Shown in pieces: positions 1 through 9,247 of a stretch of 64,000 nucleotides of DNA. The stretch covers positions 1,768,001 to 1,832,000 of the forward strand of contig NZ_CP158190.1 in the NCBI RefSeq assembly GCF_040250305.1. Reading direction: 5' to 3'. The position numbers and the translations under genes are program-made. Positions within the stretch are counted from its first letter, which is position 1. The number at the start of each line of letters is the position of its first letter. Source of the stretch: Peribacillus frigoritolerans (GTDB taxonomy: Bacteria > Bacillota > Bacilli > Bacillales > DSM-1321). Below the pieces are notes generated by a model that was not told the DNA's origin, ran no database searches, and saw only the letters and a list, made by a program, of their open reading frames with translations.

Positions 1-2
1 AA

Positions 3-515
3 AAATGGTTTAATGTAGGTAAAATTGTCAACACACATGGTCTTTTAGGAGAAGTCCGTGTTATTTCTTCAACAGACTTTCCGGAAAAACGATACAAAGT
101 GGGAAATACTCTGTATTTGTTTAGGGACACTGAGAAAAAACCTTTGCCGCTTGTCATCAGGTCGCATCGCACCCATAAAAACTTTAACCTATTGACGTTC
201 GAGAACTATTATAACGTCGGACAGGTCGAGGCTTTTAAAAACGGGGTCCTTAAAGTCAAGGAAGCACAGCTTGGTAAATTGGACGAAGGTGAGTTCTACT
301 TCCATGAAATCATCGGCTGTTCGGTATTTACGGATGAAGGCATGGAAGTTGGGGAGATCATTGAGGTTCTTACGCCTGGTGCAAATGATGTTTGGGTCAT
401 TAAGAAAGCTGGCAGTAAGGACATTCTGATTCCGTATATTGAACAAATTGTAAAAGAAGTGGATATATCCGCTAAAAAGGTCATCATTACACCGATGGAA
501 GGACTTTTAGACTGA
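3..515 (+). CDS. rimM: 16S rRNA processing protein RimM, 5' end cut by window edge
   Basis: RimM binds ribosomal protein S19 and helps mature the 3' (head) domain of 16S rRNA in the 30S subunit. The reading frame is open from base 3 and begins [13 protein letters not shown], matching the RimM N-terminus only a couple of residues after the usual start, so nearly the whole protein (170 codons here) is present and just the start codon is missing. An N-terminal RimM barrel is followed by a PRC-barrel-like C-terminal half containing [18 protein letters not shown] and the typical ending [14 protein letters not shown]. Its TGA overlaps the trmD ATG by one base (TGATG at 513-517), indicating translational coupling. 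The internal GTG at 99 is not the true start, because the upstream residues are conserved RimM sequence. Confidence 0.95.
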   Translation, partial: KWFNVGKIVNTHGLLGEVRVISSTDFPEKRYKVGNTLYLFRDTEKKPLPLVIRSHRTHKNFNLLTFENYYNVGQVEAFKNGVLKVKEAQLGKLDEGEFYFHEIIGCSVFTDEGMEVGEIIEVLTPGANDVWVIKKAGSKDILIPYIEQIVKEVDISAKKVIITPMEGLLD

Positions 516-1249
516 TGAAAATCGATGTGCTTTCGCTTTTTCCAGAAATGTTCGAAGGGGTACTTGGCTCGTCAATCTTAAAAAAGGCAGCGGAAAAGCA
601 GGCTGTCAGCTATAAGGTGACCAATTTCCGAGATTATGCAGATAATAAGCATTCGACGGTAGACGATTATCCGTATGGCGGCGGTGCCGGAATGGTATTG
701 AAGGCACAGCCGATCTTTGATGCCGTGGAAGCTCTTAAAGGGCAAGCTGAGCTAACCCCAAGGGTAGTCCTGCTTTGTCCCCAGGGAGAGCGTTACACGC
801 AGAAAAAAGCCGAAGAGTTAGCTGGAGAGGAACATCTCATTTTCATTTGCGGGCATTATGAAGGGTATGATGAGCGGATCCGGGAGCATGTCGTCACTGA
901 TGAAATATCGATAGGTGACTTTGTGCTTACAGGCGGGGAATTGGGAGCAATGGTCATTATTGACAGCGTTGTGCGCTTGCTGCCTGGCGTTCTTGGAAAT
1001 GTTGACTCCCCGATTCTTGATTCCTATTCTTCTGGTTTGTTAGAGCATCCACATTATACTAGACCTGCAGATTTCCGGGGGATGAAAGTTCCCGATCCGC
1101 TAATATCCGGGAATCATAAAAAAATCGATGAATGGCGGATGAAGGAATCCCTGCGCAGAACTTGGATTCGACGTCCGGACTTGCTCGATAGTTATGAACT
1201 ATCGGAAGTTGAAGAAAAATTATTGTCCGAGATTAAAAAAGAAGACTGA
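515..1249 (+). CDS. trmD: tRNA (guanine-37-N1)-methyltransferase TrmD
   Basis: TrmD uses S-adenosylmethionine to methylate G37 next to the anticodon and so prevents +1 frameshifting. The 244-residue product has the usual family length. The N-terminus [15 protein letters not shown] is typical. The SPOUT-class trefoil-knot region carries [13 protein letters not shown] and [15 protein letters not shown], where SAM binds. The C-terminal tRNA-binding part follows ([10 protein letters not shown], then [11 protein letters not shown]). It overlaps rimM by one base and stands about 130 bp before rplS, the classical rimM-trmD-rplS order. No anomaly is seen. Confidence 0.98.
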   Translation: MKIDVLSLFPEMFEGVLGSSILKKAAEKQAVSYKVTNFRDYADNKHSTVDDYPYGGGAGMVLKAQPIFDAVEALKGQAELTPRVVLLCPQGERYTQKKAEELAGEEHLIFICGHYEGYDERIREHVVTDEISIGDFVLTGGELGAMVIIDSVVRLLPGVLGNVDSPILDSYSSGLLEHPHYTRPADFRGMKVPDPLISGNHKKIDEWRMKESLRRTWIRRPDLLDSYELSEVEEKLLSEIKKED

Positions 1250-1289
1250 TCTCTATTGCATCGACGTTTATAGTATGATAGGATATACC

Positions 1290-1379
1290 TTGTGACTTGG
1301 GCAAAATGCTCAGTCTTATAACGATGTTCCGCTGCAAACAATAAGTATTTGCAAGAGCGTCCAGGAGGAGTTGAAATCG
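1290..1379 (+). promoter_or_regulatory. Candidate structured leader of rplS (L19-leader-like)
   Basis: The trmD-rplS gap holds two hairpins. The first is GACT-t-GGGC, loop AAAAT, GCTC-AGTC (1294-1314, with one bulged base). The second is GCAAA/TTTGC (1334-1352). The rplS ribosome-binding site AGGAGG (1363-1368) follows directly. An L19 autoregulatory leader is known at this position in Bacillus. The location fits, but I could not match the published consensus, so the identification is inferred from place and folding only. Confidence 0.4.
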
Positions 1380-1727
1380 ATGCAAAATCTTATTAACGAA
1401 ATCACAAAAGAACAACTTCGCTCAGATCTTCCATCATTCAGACCTGGTGACACAGTACGTGTACACGTAAAGGTTATTGAAGGAACTCGCGAACGTATCC
1501 AGTTGTTTGAAGGCGTTGTAATCAAACGTCGTGGCGGCGGAGTTAGTGAAACTTTCACAGTACGTAAGATTTCTTACGGCGTTGGAGTAGAACGTGCTTT
1601 CCCTGTTCACACACCAAAAATTGCGAAATTAGAAGTTATCCGTCACGGTAAAGTACGTCGTGCGAAACTTTATTACCTACGCGAACTTCGTGGTAAAAAA
1701 GCACGTATTAAAGAAATTCGTCGTTAA
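1380..1727 (+). CDS. rplS: 50S ribosomal protein L19
   Basis: L19 lies at the 30S-50S interface of the large subunit. The ATG at 1380 gives 115 residues starting [12 protein letters not shown]. It is chosen over the in-frame TTG at 1371 because AGGAGG (1363-1368) is 11 bases upstream and L19 homologues begin at this Met. Family blocks are obvious: [44 protein letters not shown], and the basic tail [23 protein letters not shown] read in two pieces. Codon use looks like that of a highly expressed gene. A strong terminator follows, closing the rimM-trmD-rplS unit. Confidence 0.98.
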   Translation: MQNLINEITKEQLRSDLPSFRPGDTVRVHVKVIEGTRERIQLFEGVVIKRRGGGVSETFTVRKISYGVGVERAFPVHTPKIAKLEVIRHGKVRRAKLYYLRELRGKKARIKEIRR

Positions 1728-1792
1728 TTCTTCGAATATCTTCATGCGGGTTTACCATGATCCACATAAGGTGAATAACCAAAGAGTATCAT

Positions 1793-1829
1793 GCAAAAAG
1801 GGAGCTTGTTTATCAGGCTCCCTTTTTGC
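1793..1829 (+). terminator. Rho-independent terminator after rplS
   Basis: A perfect 13-bp inverted repeat GCAAAAAGGGAGC / GCTCCCTTTTTGC is separated by an 11-nt loop. The 3' arm contains the T-run. Confidence 0.9.
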
Positions 1830-1900
1830 ACTTTAAGAAACGATGAATACACTTACGGTGAAAACTATATAGAATCCTGCTCGCTATAGCGTCCGCAACA

Positions 1901-1909
1901 TGTTAAAAT
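1901..1909 (+). promoter_or_regulatory. Possible extended -10 promoter for the signal peptidase gene
   Basis: TGTTAAAAT fits an extended -10 (TGn-TAAAAT). No convincing -35 is seen 17 bp upstream. It lies between the rplS terminator and the next gene, where a new promoter is expected. Confidence 0.35.
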
Positions 1910-1943
1910 AATTGTTGATATGCTTCAAAAAGGGTGGGTAAGG

Positions 1944-2504
1944 ATGGCGAAAAAGAAAAATGAATTGTGGGAATGGACAAAGGCGGTCATAATCGCAGTT
2001 ATAGCGGCGACGCTGATTCGTTATTTCCTGCTGGCTCCTATTGTTGTGGACGGTAATTCCATGATGCCGACATTAAAGGATACGGACCGCATGATCGTTA
2101 ATAAAATCTCCTATTCGATTGGCGAACCGAAAAGATTCGACATTATCGTTTTCGAAGCTCCAGAAGGCAAGGATTACATAAAGCGTGTCATCGGATTGCC
2201 AGGGGAAAAAGTCGAATATAAAAATGATACTCTTTACGTGAATGGAAAAGCTTATGATGAGCCATACTTGGATGAATATAAAGAACAATTGATAGATGGC
2301 GGGGACTTGACGGAACCTTTTACATTAAGTGATGTCATAGAACAAGAAACGGTGCCTGAAGGCCACCTATTTGTCCTGGGGGATAATCGCCGTTTTAGTA
2401 AGGACAGCCGTCATAGCGGCGTAGGTGTCGTTCCTTACGATAAAGTGTTAGGAAAAACTAAATTAGTTTATTGGCCGATCGAAGACTTTCGATTGGCGGA
2501 ATAG
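1944..2504 (+). CDS. Type I signal peptidase (Sip/LepB family)
   Basis: This membrane serine protease removes signal peptides from secreted preproteins on the outer face of the membrane. With the ATG at 1944 it has 186 residues, the usual size for Bacillus Sip enzymes. The upstream in-frame ATG at 1920 has no ribosome-binding site, while GGGTGG stands before 1944. There is a basic N-terminus, one membrane anchor (about residues 14-32), then box B with the catalytic serine ([11 protein letters not shown]), box D with the catalytic lysine ([12 protein letters not shown]), and box E ([16 protein letters not shown]). A single N-terminal anchor and Ser/Lys dyad mark it as the prokaryotic type, not the ER type. 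The position between rplS and rbgA is found in some Bacillaceae but not in B. subtilis. I do not assign a sip letter. Confidence 0.93.
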   Translation: MAKKKNELWEWTKAVIIAVIAATLIRYFLLAPIVVDGNSMMPTLKDTDRMIVNKISYSIGEPKRFDIIVFEAPEGKDYIKRVIGLPGEKVEYKNDTLYVNGKAYDEPYLDEYKEQLIDGGDLTEPFTLSDVIEQETVPEGHLFVLGDNRRFSKDSRHSGVGVVPYDKVLGKTKLVYWPIEDFRLAE

Positions 2505-2521
2505 TAGGAAGGTGCATTCCA

Positions 2522-3394
2522 TTGACAATACAGTGGTTCCCTGGCCATATGGCCAAAGCAAGACGGGAAGTAACAGAGAAATTAAAACTGATCGACATCA
2601 TCTTTGAACTTGTGGATGCCCGGATACCGGCATCTTCACGAAACCCGATGATCGATGAAATCATTCAGCATAAACCAAGGGTCATCCTTTTGAATAAAGC
2701 TGATATGGCCGATCCGGTAAAAACGAATATGTGGCTTGAACATTATAAATCGCAGGGGAAAACGGCGATTGCCATTAACTCACAGGCGGGAAACGGTTTA
2801 AACCAGATTACTGCTGCTTCCAAAAAACTTTTAAAAGAGAAGTATGAGCGGATGGAATCAAGAGGAATAAAGCCGAGAGCGATCCGTGCCATGATAGTCG
2901 GCATTCCGAACGTGGGGAAATCGACCTTAATCAATCGACTTGCGAAAAAGAACATTGCCAAAACAGGGAATACGCCTGGCGTCACTAAAGCGCAGCAATG
3001 GATAAAAGTTGGCAAGGAATTGGAATTGCTCGACACGCCGGGGATTCTCTGGCCGAAATTCGAGGATCAAGAAGTAGGCTTGAAGCTTGCGTTGACAGGT
3101 GCGATTAAAGATACGATTTTAAACTTGCATGAAGTCTCATTATACGGCCTTCGCTTTTTGGAAAAAGAATATCCCGATAGGTTGAAATCCCGTTATAACC
3201 TGGATGTAATTCCGCAGGAAACGCTCGAATTGTTTGATGCTGTCGGAAAGTTCAGGGGCTGTTTAGCATCTGGGGGCTTCATCGATTATGACAAAACGGC
3301 AGAGTTGGTCGTACGTGAAATCCGTTCAGAAAAGATGGGTCCGCTTACGTTTGAGGTCCCTTTGGATGATGAAGAGAATGATATCCCCGAATAA
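2522..3394 (+). CDS. rbgA: Ribosome biogenesis GTPase RbgA (YlqF)
   Basis: RbgA drives a late step of 50S subunit assembly. It is a circularly permuted GTPase: G4 (LLNKAD) comes first, then G1 (GIPNVGKST), then G3 ([10 protein letters not shown]), followed by the C-terminal ANTAR-like RNA-binding region. The start is the TTG at 2522: GGAAGG (2507-2512) lies 9 bases upstream, and the protein then begins (M)[15 protein letters not shown] as in homologues. The longer frame from TTG 2471 would run inside the signal peptidase gene. It has 290 residues. The 17-bp gap to the peptidase gene suggests co-transcription. Confidence 0.96.
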   Translation: MTIQWFPGHMAKARREVTEKLKLIDIIFELVDARIPASSRNPMIDEIIQHKPRVILLNKADMADPVKTNMWLEHYKSQGKTAIAINSQAGNGLNQITAASKKLLKEKYERMESRGIKPRAIRAMIVGIPNVGKSTLINRLAKKNIAKTGNTPGVTKAQQWIKVGKELELLDTPGILWPKFEDQEVGLKLALTGAIKDTILNLHEVSLYGLRFLEKEYPDRLKSRYNLDVIPQETLELFDAVGKFRGCLASGGFIDYDKTAELVVREIRSEKMGPLTFEVPLDDEENDIPE

Positions 3395-3440
3395 CATTAA
3401 CATTGACCTGATTGTTGAAGACAATCAATGAAAAGGATTG

Positions 3441-3505
3441 ATACGGAGCTGGAGTTGGATGTCGAAAAGGCTTACTCTTTTTGATGTCTCTTTTCCGCTC
3501 CGTAT
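3441..3505 (+). repeat. Long two-storey inverted repeat between rbgA and rnhB
   Basis: The outer arms ATACGGAGC (3441-3449) and GCTCCGTAT (3497-3505) match perfectly. Inside, ATGTCGAAAAG (3459-3469) pairs with CTTTTTGATGT (3477-3487) over 11 bp with three G-U pairs and a 7-nt loop. A short T-run follows the outer arm. It may be a terminator for rbgA or a leader structure for rnhB. Confidence 0.55.
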
Positions 3506-3566
3506 TTTCGTCTGAACTGTAGAAAGGGAGCAAGGCTGCCGATAATTAATATGATGGGTGATAAAG

Positions 3567-4352
3567 ATGATAACTGAAATGAGCATTAAGGAAATCTCCT
3601 CAAAGTTAAAGACAATAAGAGAGCCCGAAGATTTATTTTTACAGAAATGCCGGGAGGACGGACGAAAGGGAGTAACCGACTTAGTAAGCAAATGGCAAAG
3701 AGCTTATGAAAAAGAACAACAGGTAAGGGATGCTTTCACGGAAATGACGGAGTTTGAACGTCAATTGCGAAAACAGGGGTTTTCCATTCTGGCTGGTATC
3801 GATGAAGTTGGAAGAGGACCTCTGGCAGGACCAGTTGTGACCAGTGCAGTAATCTTGCATGAATCTTTTTATTTGCCAGGGCTTAATGATTCCAAAAAGA
3901 TTCCAGAAGCAAAAAGGGAACTGTTTTATGAAATGATTTTTAAGGAAGCACTATCCATAGGTGTAGGTGTTGTACATAGTGAAGTAATTGATGAAATCAA
4001 TATATATCAAGCTACGAAAAAGGCAATGGTGGCTGCATTGAACGATCTGTCGGAACTTCCTGATCATTTGTTGATCGATGCAATGGAACTGGATGTGCCG
4101 ATTCCGCAGCTTTCGCTCATAAAGGGGGACGCAAGAAGCATTAGCATCTCTGCGGCATCCATAATAGCGAAAGTGACCCGTGATAGAATGATGAAGGATT
4201 ATGGTGAGAAATATCCGGAATATGGTTTTGAAAAGCACATGGGTTACGGGACAAGCCAACATTTAGAAGCGCTCGACACGCACGGGCTTACACCTTGGCA
4301 TAGAAGAAGTTTTGCACCAGTTAAGGAAATAGCTGCACGAACGAAGGATTAA
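3567..4352 (+). CDS. rnhB: Ribonuclease HII
   Basis: RNase HII cuts the RNA strand of RNA-DNA hybrids and single ribonucleotides embedded in DNA. The ATG at 3567 follows GGGTGAT at a good distance and gives 261 residues. The GTG at 3558 is less likely. An N-terminal extension of about 70 residues, typical of Bacillus RnhB, precedes the catalytic core. The core has [16 protein letters not shown] with the acidic DE pair, [16 protein letters not shown] carrying the third aspartate, and [12 protein letters not shown]. The C-terminal [11 protein letters not shown] and HRRSFAPV are family signatures. The next gene begins 13 bp downstream. Confidence 0.97.
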   Translation: MITEMSIKEISSKLKTIREPEDLFLQKCREDGRKGVTDLVSKWQRAYEKEQQVRDAFTEMTEFERQLRKQGFSILAGIDEVGRGPLAGPVVTSAVILHESFYLPGLNDSKKIPEAKRELFYEMIFKEALSIGVGVVHSEVIDEINIYQATKKAMVAALNDLSELPDHLLIDAMELDVPIPQLSLIKGDARSISISAASIIAKVTRDRMMKDYGEKYPEYGFEKHMGYGTSQHLEALDTHGLTPWHRRSFAPVKEIAARTKD

Positions 4353-4365
4353 GGGGGGATGAGTG

Positions 4366-6285
4366 ATGCAATCCATAACAAGCGGTCAACCGTTATTTTC
4401 ACCCATTGAAATAAAAGGAACTGCGAGTTGGAAAAACGGGCAAATCCTTTTCGGGAAGGTGAATAAGGTTTTTCCTAACCAAACGGCCGAGGTCCAGATT
4501 GGCCATCAAAAAATGATTGCCACTCTCGATATCCCGCTTCGAACAGGAGAAAAGCATTGGTTTCAAGTGCAGCACCCAATTAAGGGGGGGCTCGTGTTAA
4601 AAGCTTTAAATTCTCCCGATTTGAACGATTCCAGCATAAAGGGAACGGCTGCAAAATTAATCGCTCATCTCGGCATAACGCCCGATCCGTCCGCAACGAA
4701 GCTTGCCGAATATCTCCTGACAAATCGCCTCCCGATAACCAAGGAAACTTTTCAGCCCGCCATGCAATGGTTAAAAGCTGTTGATGCTGCAGAAGTCGGT
4801 CTGCCTGTAATAAAAACGATGTTCATTCAGCAACTGCCTTTTGTAAAAGATGTATTTGATGCTTTATTTACACAGTCCAAAGGTGAACCTTTCCATAAAC
4901 TCCTCAGTGGCTTCAAGCAAAAGCTGGAGGATGGTGGGGCAGTAACGAGGACTGCCGTCAAGCTGATGGAAGTATTGAACTCCTTACATGTTGCTAAACA
5001 GCACCAGTTTCAACAAATCGGTTTGCAAAAACTAGTGACCACTTGGCTGGATTCCGATTCAAAGCCAGAAATGAAATCCGGTGCATTTTCCCTGCTTCAA
5101 AAGACGGGTTTCATACCAAAGGGAATGACGGAATCTGTCTTTCTGGAAAATTTAATTGATGGAGCTGAGATTAGGACAAGTATTGCTAAGAATTCAGCGG
5201 TTGATAAACTACACCAAGGATTGCAGCTGCTTTCCGAGGCAAAAAGCGGAGCATTTGCAAAAGTTGAAGAGATCGATACTGCTATTGATCGCATATTGAA
5301 TGGTCATGAACATGTGGGGGCAAAACTGCCAAATGATATCCACTCGATGCCGAGAAAAAACATTACTGCAGAAAAACTTTCCTCTCTTGCCTTCCATTTA
5401 CTCCAGAGTTCTTTTACCGAAGCAACAGCTAATAAGGCAGTAGGCGGAAAAATGGAAGTGAATGACCTAATAGGCTACTTGAATAAGGACACAGATCAAG
5501 TGGCTGAGTCGAAGGGTAAGGCGGCTGAATTATTGTTCCAGTCGCTTAATAGGCTTCCTGAGGCCCAATACACTAGGAATAATGAGAAGCTGGTCCTTTC
5601 ACTTGTATTGGAAGCTGAGTTTCAAACAATCGATTTCACCGATGGACCTTCTGTTGCACATCAACTGAAAGAAATGACCAAGATCCTTGGTCTTCAGCTG
5701 GAACATGCACTCATTAATCTTTCTGGAGATGATGTGGCGGAGTTCCCGAAGGATTTGGAGACACTTAAACCGCTGCTGCTTAAATTGCTGAATGAACAAA
5801 TGCCGGCATCTATGAAGGAGATGGCAGAACAAATCCTAAATCGGATTACTGCGCAACAGATCCTTTCACAGGAAAATGGACCGATTCAGAATTTACTCCT
5901 TACACTTCCACTCAATCTGGGACCTGCTCAAACGGATCTGACTTTACAATGGAGCGGAAGAAAGACAAAAGATGGAAAAATCGACCCGGATTACTGCCGT
6001 GTCCTATTTTATTTAGAATTGGAACGCCTTAAAGAGACGGTCATCGACATGCAGGTTCAAAACCGAATCATCAAAGTGACGGTCATCAATGGGAATGGTG
6101 CGGTCCTTGAAGAGGCAGCCGGTCAATATCTTGACATCCTGAGGGAGAATCTCGAAAAAATGGATTACAGATTGTCAGGGGTTTCCTTTGTAAATCCCGT
6201 GAATGAAAAAGAGCGGGACCAAGGGGTGAAACCGATTCCTTTTTCAGAAGCCGGTTCGTATAGTGGAGTGGATATTCGAATATGA
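4366..6285 (+). CDS. ylqG: YlqG-like protein with FliK-type C-terminal region
   Basis: The product has 639 residues and its role is not firmly known. Position between rnhB and the FlhB-like ylqH identifies it as the YlqG counterpart. The N-terminus (about 15-75) looks like a small beta domain (ILFGKVNKVFPNQTAEVQIG). The long middle is helical and low in conservation. The last 120 residues (LPLNLGPAQTDLTLQWSG through YRLSGVSFVNP) show the pattern of a flagellar hook-length control (FliK) C-terminal domain: a short leucine-rich strand, then a beta-alpha unit ending in a YLDILRENLEKMDY helix. The partnership with a FlhB C-terminal fragment supports a FliK-like role, but this is inference. The ATG at 4366 follows GGGGGG (4353-4358). 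No signal peptide or membrane segment is seen. Confidence 0.8.
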   Translation: MQSITSGQPLFSPIEIKGTASWKNGQILFGKVNKVFPNQTAEVQIGHQKMIATLDIPLRTGEKHWFQVQHPIKGGLVLKALNSPDLNDSSIKGTAAKLIAHLGITPDPSATKLAEYLLTNRLPITKETFQPAMQWLKAVDAAEVGLPVIKTMFIQQLPFVKDVFDALFTQSKGEPFHKLLSGFKQKLEDGGAVTRTAVKLMEVLNSLHVAKQHQFQQIGLQKLVTTWLDSDSKPEMKSGAFSLLQKTGFIPKGMTESVFLENLIDGAEIRTSIAKNSAVDKLHQGLQLLSEAKSGAFAKVEEIDTAIDRILNGHEHVGAKLPNDIHSMPRKNITAEKLSSLAFHLLQSSFTEATANKAVGGKMEVNDLIGYLNKDTDQVAESKGKAAELLFQSLNRLPEAQYTRNNEKLVLSLVLEAEFQTIDFTDGPSVAHQLKEMTKILGLQLEHALINLSGDDVAEFPKDLETLKPLLLKLLNEQMPASMKEMAEQILNRITAQQILSQENGPIQNLLLTLPLNLGPAQTDLTLQWSGRKTKDGKIDPDYCRVLFYLELERLKETVIDMQVQNRIIKVTVINGNGAVLEEAAGQYLDILRENLEKMDYRLSGVSFVNPVNEKERDQGVKPIPFSEAGSYSGVDIRI

Positions 6286-6554
6286 TGAATGATAAACGAA
6301 AAGAAGCGATTGCCTTAAAGTATGATCAAAAGACATCTAAAGCGCCCGTCATATTGGCGAAGGGAAAAGGTAAAACGGCTGAAAATATTCTGGAAAAGGC
6401 GATGAAACTGGATATACCGGTCCAAAGGGACGAATCGCTAGCTGCACTTTTAGGTCAATTGGATATAAATCAAACGATTCCGGAAGAATTGTATGGAGCT
6501 GTTGCGGAGGTATTCGCATTCATTTACAAAGTTGACAAGGACATGAGTCGGTAG
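6282..6554 (+). CDS. ylqH: YlqH, stand-alone FlhB C-terminal (export-switch) domain homologue
   Basis: This 90-residue protein resembles the last third of the FlhB encoded later in this window. EAIALKYDQKTSKAPVILAKGKG here parallels FAIALKYDEEKAEAPYVVAKG there (first 20 residues compared), and IPEELYGAVAEVFAFIYKV parallels IPEEFFKAVAEILAFVYKT. The membrane domain and the self-cleaving NPTH motif are absent, so it corresponds to the cytoplasmic FlhB-CC fragment (FlhX type). Related detached domains can complement or compete with FlhB in export-specificity switching. It overlaps ylqG by ATGA at 6282-6285, so translation is coupled. Function in this organism is unproven. Confidence 0.9.
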   Translation: MMNDKRKEAIALKYDQKTSKAPVILAKGKGKTAENILEKAMKLDIPVQRDESLAALLGQLDINQTIPEELYGAVAEVFAFIYKVDKDMSR

Positions 6555-6665
6555 TTTCCTAATTTATCCAGGTTATATCACTAACTGGAATACTGTTGGT
6601 TTATGTAGAATACTAGGGAAATCACTGACGAATTTTCATTATATTAAAAAAATACTAAAGTATTT

Positions 6666-6699
6666 GCAAAAGGACAAGGCCATGGCTTTGTCCTTTTGC
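6666..6699 (+). terminator. Rho-independent terminator after ylqH
   Basis: GCAAAAGGACAA and TTTGTCCTTTTGC flank GGCCATGGC, giving an almost perfect 34-nt hairpin with T-rich and A-rich flanks. It could work on either strand, though no minus-strand gene is seen. Confidence 0.88.
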
Positions 6700-7046
6700 T
6701 TTTCTTTTGAATCAAGACAAGGATAATTGTAATTTATCAATGAATCGACCTCTGGTTTAATATATTGAAAAGGCTTTCATAGAGGCGTTTTTAGAAGATT
6801 TATAACTGTAATGACTTTTTTGAAAATAGATTTTCAGAACCAAAATATATGAATTTAATAAGAAAAAAACACAATGGTGAAGAAGGTTTTCTCCATTTTA
6901 AACATGGGTTTAGAAGTATATTATAATAATATTTTAAAAATTATGTGAAAGAAAATTATGCACGAAGGAGAATTTTGTTGTAATATGGTAGAGAAAACAC
7001 GCATTAAATTTCAAAGTTGTTTTTTAGTAGATAAGGAGGATGGGAA
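6700..7046 (+). promoter_or_regulatory. AT-rich region upstream of sucC with a 16-bp palindrome
   Basis: This gene-free stretch of about 350 bp holds the sucCD control region. It contains the palindrome TGAAAATAGATTTTCA (6821-6836), a candidate operator. TATAAT at 6922-6927 is a candidate -10 without a clear -35. The sucC ribosome-binding site AAGGAGG is at 7033-7039. Which regulator binds cannot be told from sequence. Confidence 0.45.
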
Positions 7047-8207
7047 ATGAATATCCATGAGTATCAGGGGAAAGAGATATTGCGACAATACGGGGTATCC
7101 GTTCCAAATGGCCGGGTTGCCTTTACTGTTGATGAAGCAGTGGAAGCAGCGAAGGAGTTAGGTACGGAAGTTGTTGTCGTCAAAGCTCAAATTCATGCGG
7201 GTGGCCGCGGGAAAGCCGGCGGAGTCAAGGTAGCGAAGAATCTTGATGAAGCGCGTACATATGCAGAAGAGATTCTTGGCAAGACATTGGTGACCCATCA
7301 AACAGGTCCTGCAGGCAAGGAAGTTAAGCGTTTACTTATTGAAGAAGGCTGCGACATTACAAAAGAATATTATATCGGGCTGGTCCTTGACCGTGCTACG
7401 GACAGTGTCGTATTGATGGCTTCTGAAGAAGGCGGAACGGAAATTGAGGAAGTGGCTGAAAAGACACCAGAGAAAATTTTCAAAGAAGTAATCGATCCGG
7501 TTGTCGGCCTGACTGGTTTCCAGGCACGGAGGATTGCATTCAATATCAATATTCCGACTTCACTTATAAATAAAGCTTCCAAACTGATGGTTAACTTATA
7601 TACAGCTTTCGTTGATAAAGATTGCTCAATCGCAGAAATCAACCCATTAGTGGTAACTGGCGACGGCGATGTAATGGCGCTTGATGCTAAATTGAACTTC
7701 GATGATAATGCGATTTACCGCCATAAAGACATCGCGGAGTACCGTGATTTGGATGAAGAGGATGCGAAAGAGATTGAAGCATCAAAACATGGCCTTAGTT
7801 ACATATCGCTTGACGGAAATATCGGATGCATGGTTAATGGTGCCGGTCTTGCTATGGCGACGATGGACATCATTAAACATTATATGGGAGATCCGGCTAA
7901 CTTCCTTGACGTTGGTGGCGGCGCCACTGAGGAAAAAGTGAAAGAGGCTTTCAAAATCATCCTATCCGATCAAAATGTTAAAGGCATCTTCGTTAATATC
8001 TTCGGAGGAATCATGAAATGTGACATCATCGCTACAGGCGTCGTGGCTGCTGCTAAAGAGCTTGGCCTGGATGTCCCTCTTGTTGTTCGTCTTGAAGGAA
8101 CGAATGTGGACCTTGGCAAAAAGATTCTAAAAGAGTCAGGTTTAAATATTACGTCTGCTGAATCAATGGCAGATGGAGCACAAAAAATAGTATCACTTGT
8201 AGGATAA
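7047..8207 (+). CDS. sucC: Succinyl-CoA synthetase beta subunit (ADP-forming)
   Basis: SucC and SucD together convert succinyl-CoA, phosphate and ADP/GDP to succinate, CoA and ATP/GTP in the TCA cycle. The 386-residue product starts [17 protein letters not shown]. It has an N-terminal ATP-grasp domain ([19 protein letters not shown], then EINPLVV) and a C-terminal CoA-ligase domain with [18 protein letters not shown] and the conserved [16 protein letters not shown] lies 7 bases upstream. sucD follows 18 bp later, so the subunits are co-translated from one transcript. Confidence 0.98.
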   Translation: MNIHEYQGKEILRQYGVSVPNGRVAFTVDEAVEAAKELGTEVVVVKAQIHAGGRGKAGGVKVAKNLDEARTYAEEILGKTLVTHQTGPAGKEVKRLLIEEGCDITKEYYIGLVLDRATDSVVLMASEEGGTEIEEVAEKTPEKIFKEVIDPVVGLTGFQARRIAFNINIPTSLINKASKLMVNLYTAFVDKDCSIAEINPLVVTGDGDVMALDAKLNFDDNAIYRHKDIAEYRDLDEEDAKEIEASKHGLSYISLDGNIGCMVNGAGLAMATMDIIKHYMGDPANFLDVGGGATEEKVKEAFKIILSDQNVKGIFVNIFGGIMKCDIIATGVVAAAKELGLDVPLVVRLEGTNVDLGKKILKESGLNITSAESMADGAQKIVSLVG

Positions 8208-8225
8208 TAGGCAGGGGGGAACATA

Positions 8226-9128
8226 ATGAGCGTTTATATTAATAAAGATACGAAAGTGATCGTTCAGGGAATCACTGGTGCAACAGCATTATTTCATACA
8301 AAACAAATGTTGGAATACGGCACGAAAATCGTTGGAGGAGTCACTCCGGGTAAAGGTGGAACAGAAGTGGAAGGGGTACCTGTATTCAATACAGTTTCCG
8401 AAGCTGTCACTGAAACCGGCGCGAATGCATCTGTTATCTATGTACCGGCTCCATTTGCTGCCGATGCAATTCTAGAAGCCGTCGACGCAGAACTTGATCT
8501 TGTCATTTGTATCACGGAACATATTCCTGTCCTGGATATGGTCAAGGTTAAACGCTACATGGAAGGCAAAAAAACTCGCTTGATCGGACCGAACTGCCCA
8601 GGTGTCATTACTCCTGAAGAGTGTAAGATTGGTATCATGCCAGGGTATATCCACAAAAAAGGCCATGTAGGTGTAGTTTCACGTTCTGGAACTTTGACGT
8701 ATGAAGCCGTTCACCAATTATCGCAAGCAGGCATTGGGCAATCTTCGGCTGTCGGCATCGGTGGAGATCCCGTTAACGGAACGGATTTCATTGATGTTTT
8801 GAAAGCGTTCAATGAAGATCCGGAAACACATGCGGTGATCATGATTGGGGAAATCGGTGGAACGGCAGAAGAAGAAGCAGCAATCTGGGTGAAGGAAAAT
8901 ATGACTAAGCCAGTTGTTGGTTTCATTGGTGGCCGTACGGCTCCAGCCGGTAAACGCATGGGTCATGCTGGTGCCATTATCTCAGGAGGAAAAGGGACTG
9001 CTGACGAGAAAATCCGCGTTATGAACGAATGTGGAATTAAAGTTGCCGAAACTCCATCCGTAATGGGTGAAACATTGATCTCCGTCTTGAAAGAAAAAGA
9101 TATTTACGAACCTTGTAAAACACATTGA
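8226..9128 (+). CDS. sucD: Succinyl-CoA synthetase alpha subunit
   Basis: The alpha subunit binds CoA and carries the histidine that is phosphorylated during catalysis. It has 300 residues. The N-terminal CoA-binding Rossmann fold has [16 protein letters not shown] and [14 protein letters not shown]. The middle has [10 protein letters not shown]. The active-site histidine is in [14 protein letters not shown] near residue 245. The GGGGGGA ribosome-binding site (8216-8222) precedes the ATG closely. A strong terminator follows, so sucCD forms a two-gene unit. Confidence 0.98.
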   Translation: MSVYINKDTKVIVQGITGATALFHTKQMLEYGTKIVGGVTPGKGGTEVEGVPVFNTVSEAVTETGANASVIYVPAPFAADAILEAVDAELDLVICITEHIPVLDMVKVKRYMEGKKTRLIGPNCPGVITPEECKIGIMPGYIHKKGHVGVVSRSGTLTYEAVHQLSQAGIGQSSAVGIGGDPVNGTDFIDVLKAFNEDPETHAVIMIGEIGGTAEEEAAIWVKENMTKPVVGFIGGRTAPAGKRMGHAGAIISGGKGTADEKIRVMNECGIKVAETPSVMGETLISVLKEKDIYEPCKTH

Positions 9129-9137
9129 TTCAAGCTT

Positions 9138-9168
9138 GGCCGACCTTTTTTTGGGTCGGCCTTTTTTT
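9138..9168 (+). terminator. Rho-independent terminator after sucD
   Basis: GGCCGACC / GGTCGGCC (8-bp perfect stem, 8-nt loop) is followed by seven T. Confidence 0.93.
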
Positions 9169-9247
9169 CCTCCACTTTCCTCGGGAGACACCAAGTGCAT
9201 CACTATCAACCTACTTTTAAAAAATATCCGATTAGGGGCGTTTCCAA

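Noticed and set aside
6631..6645. CodY-box-like AATTTTCATTATATT (12 of 15 matches)
   Set aside because: It lies between the ylqH stop and its terminator, not near a promoter, in very AT-rich DNA where such matches occur by chance.
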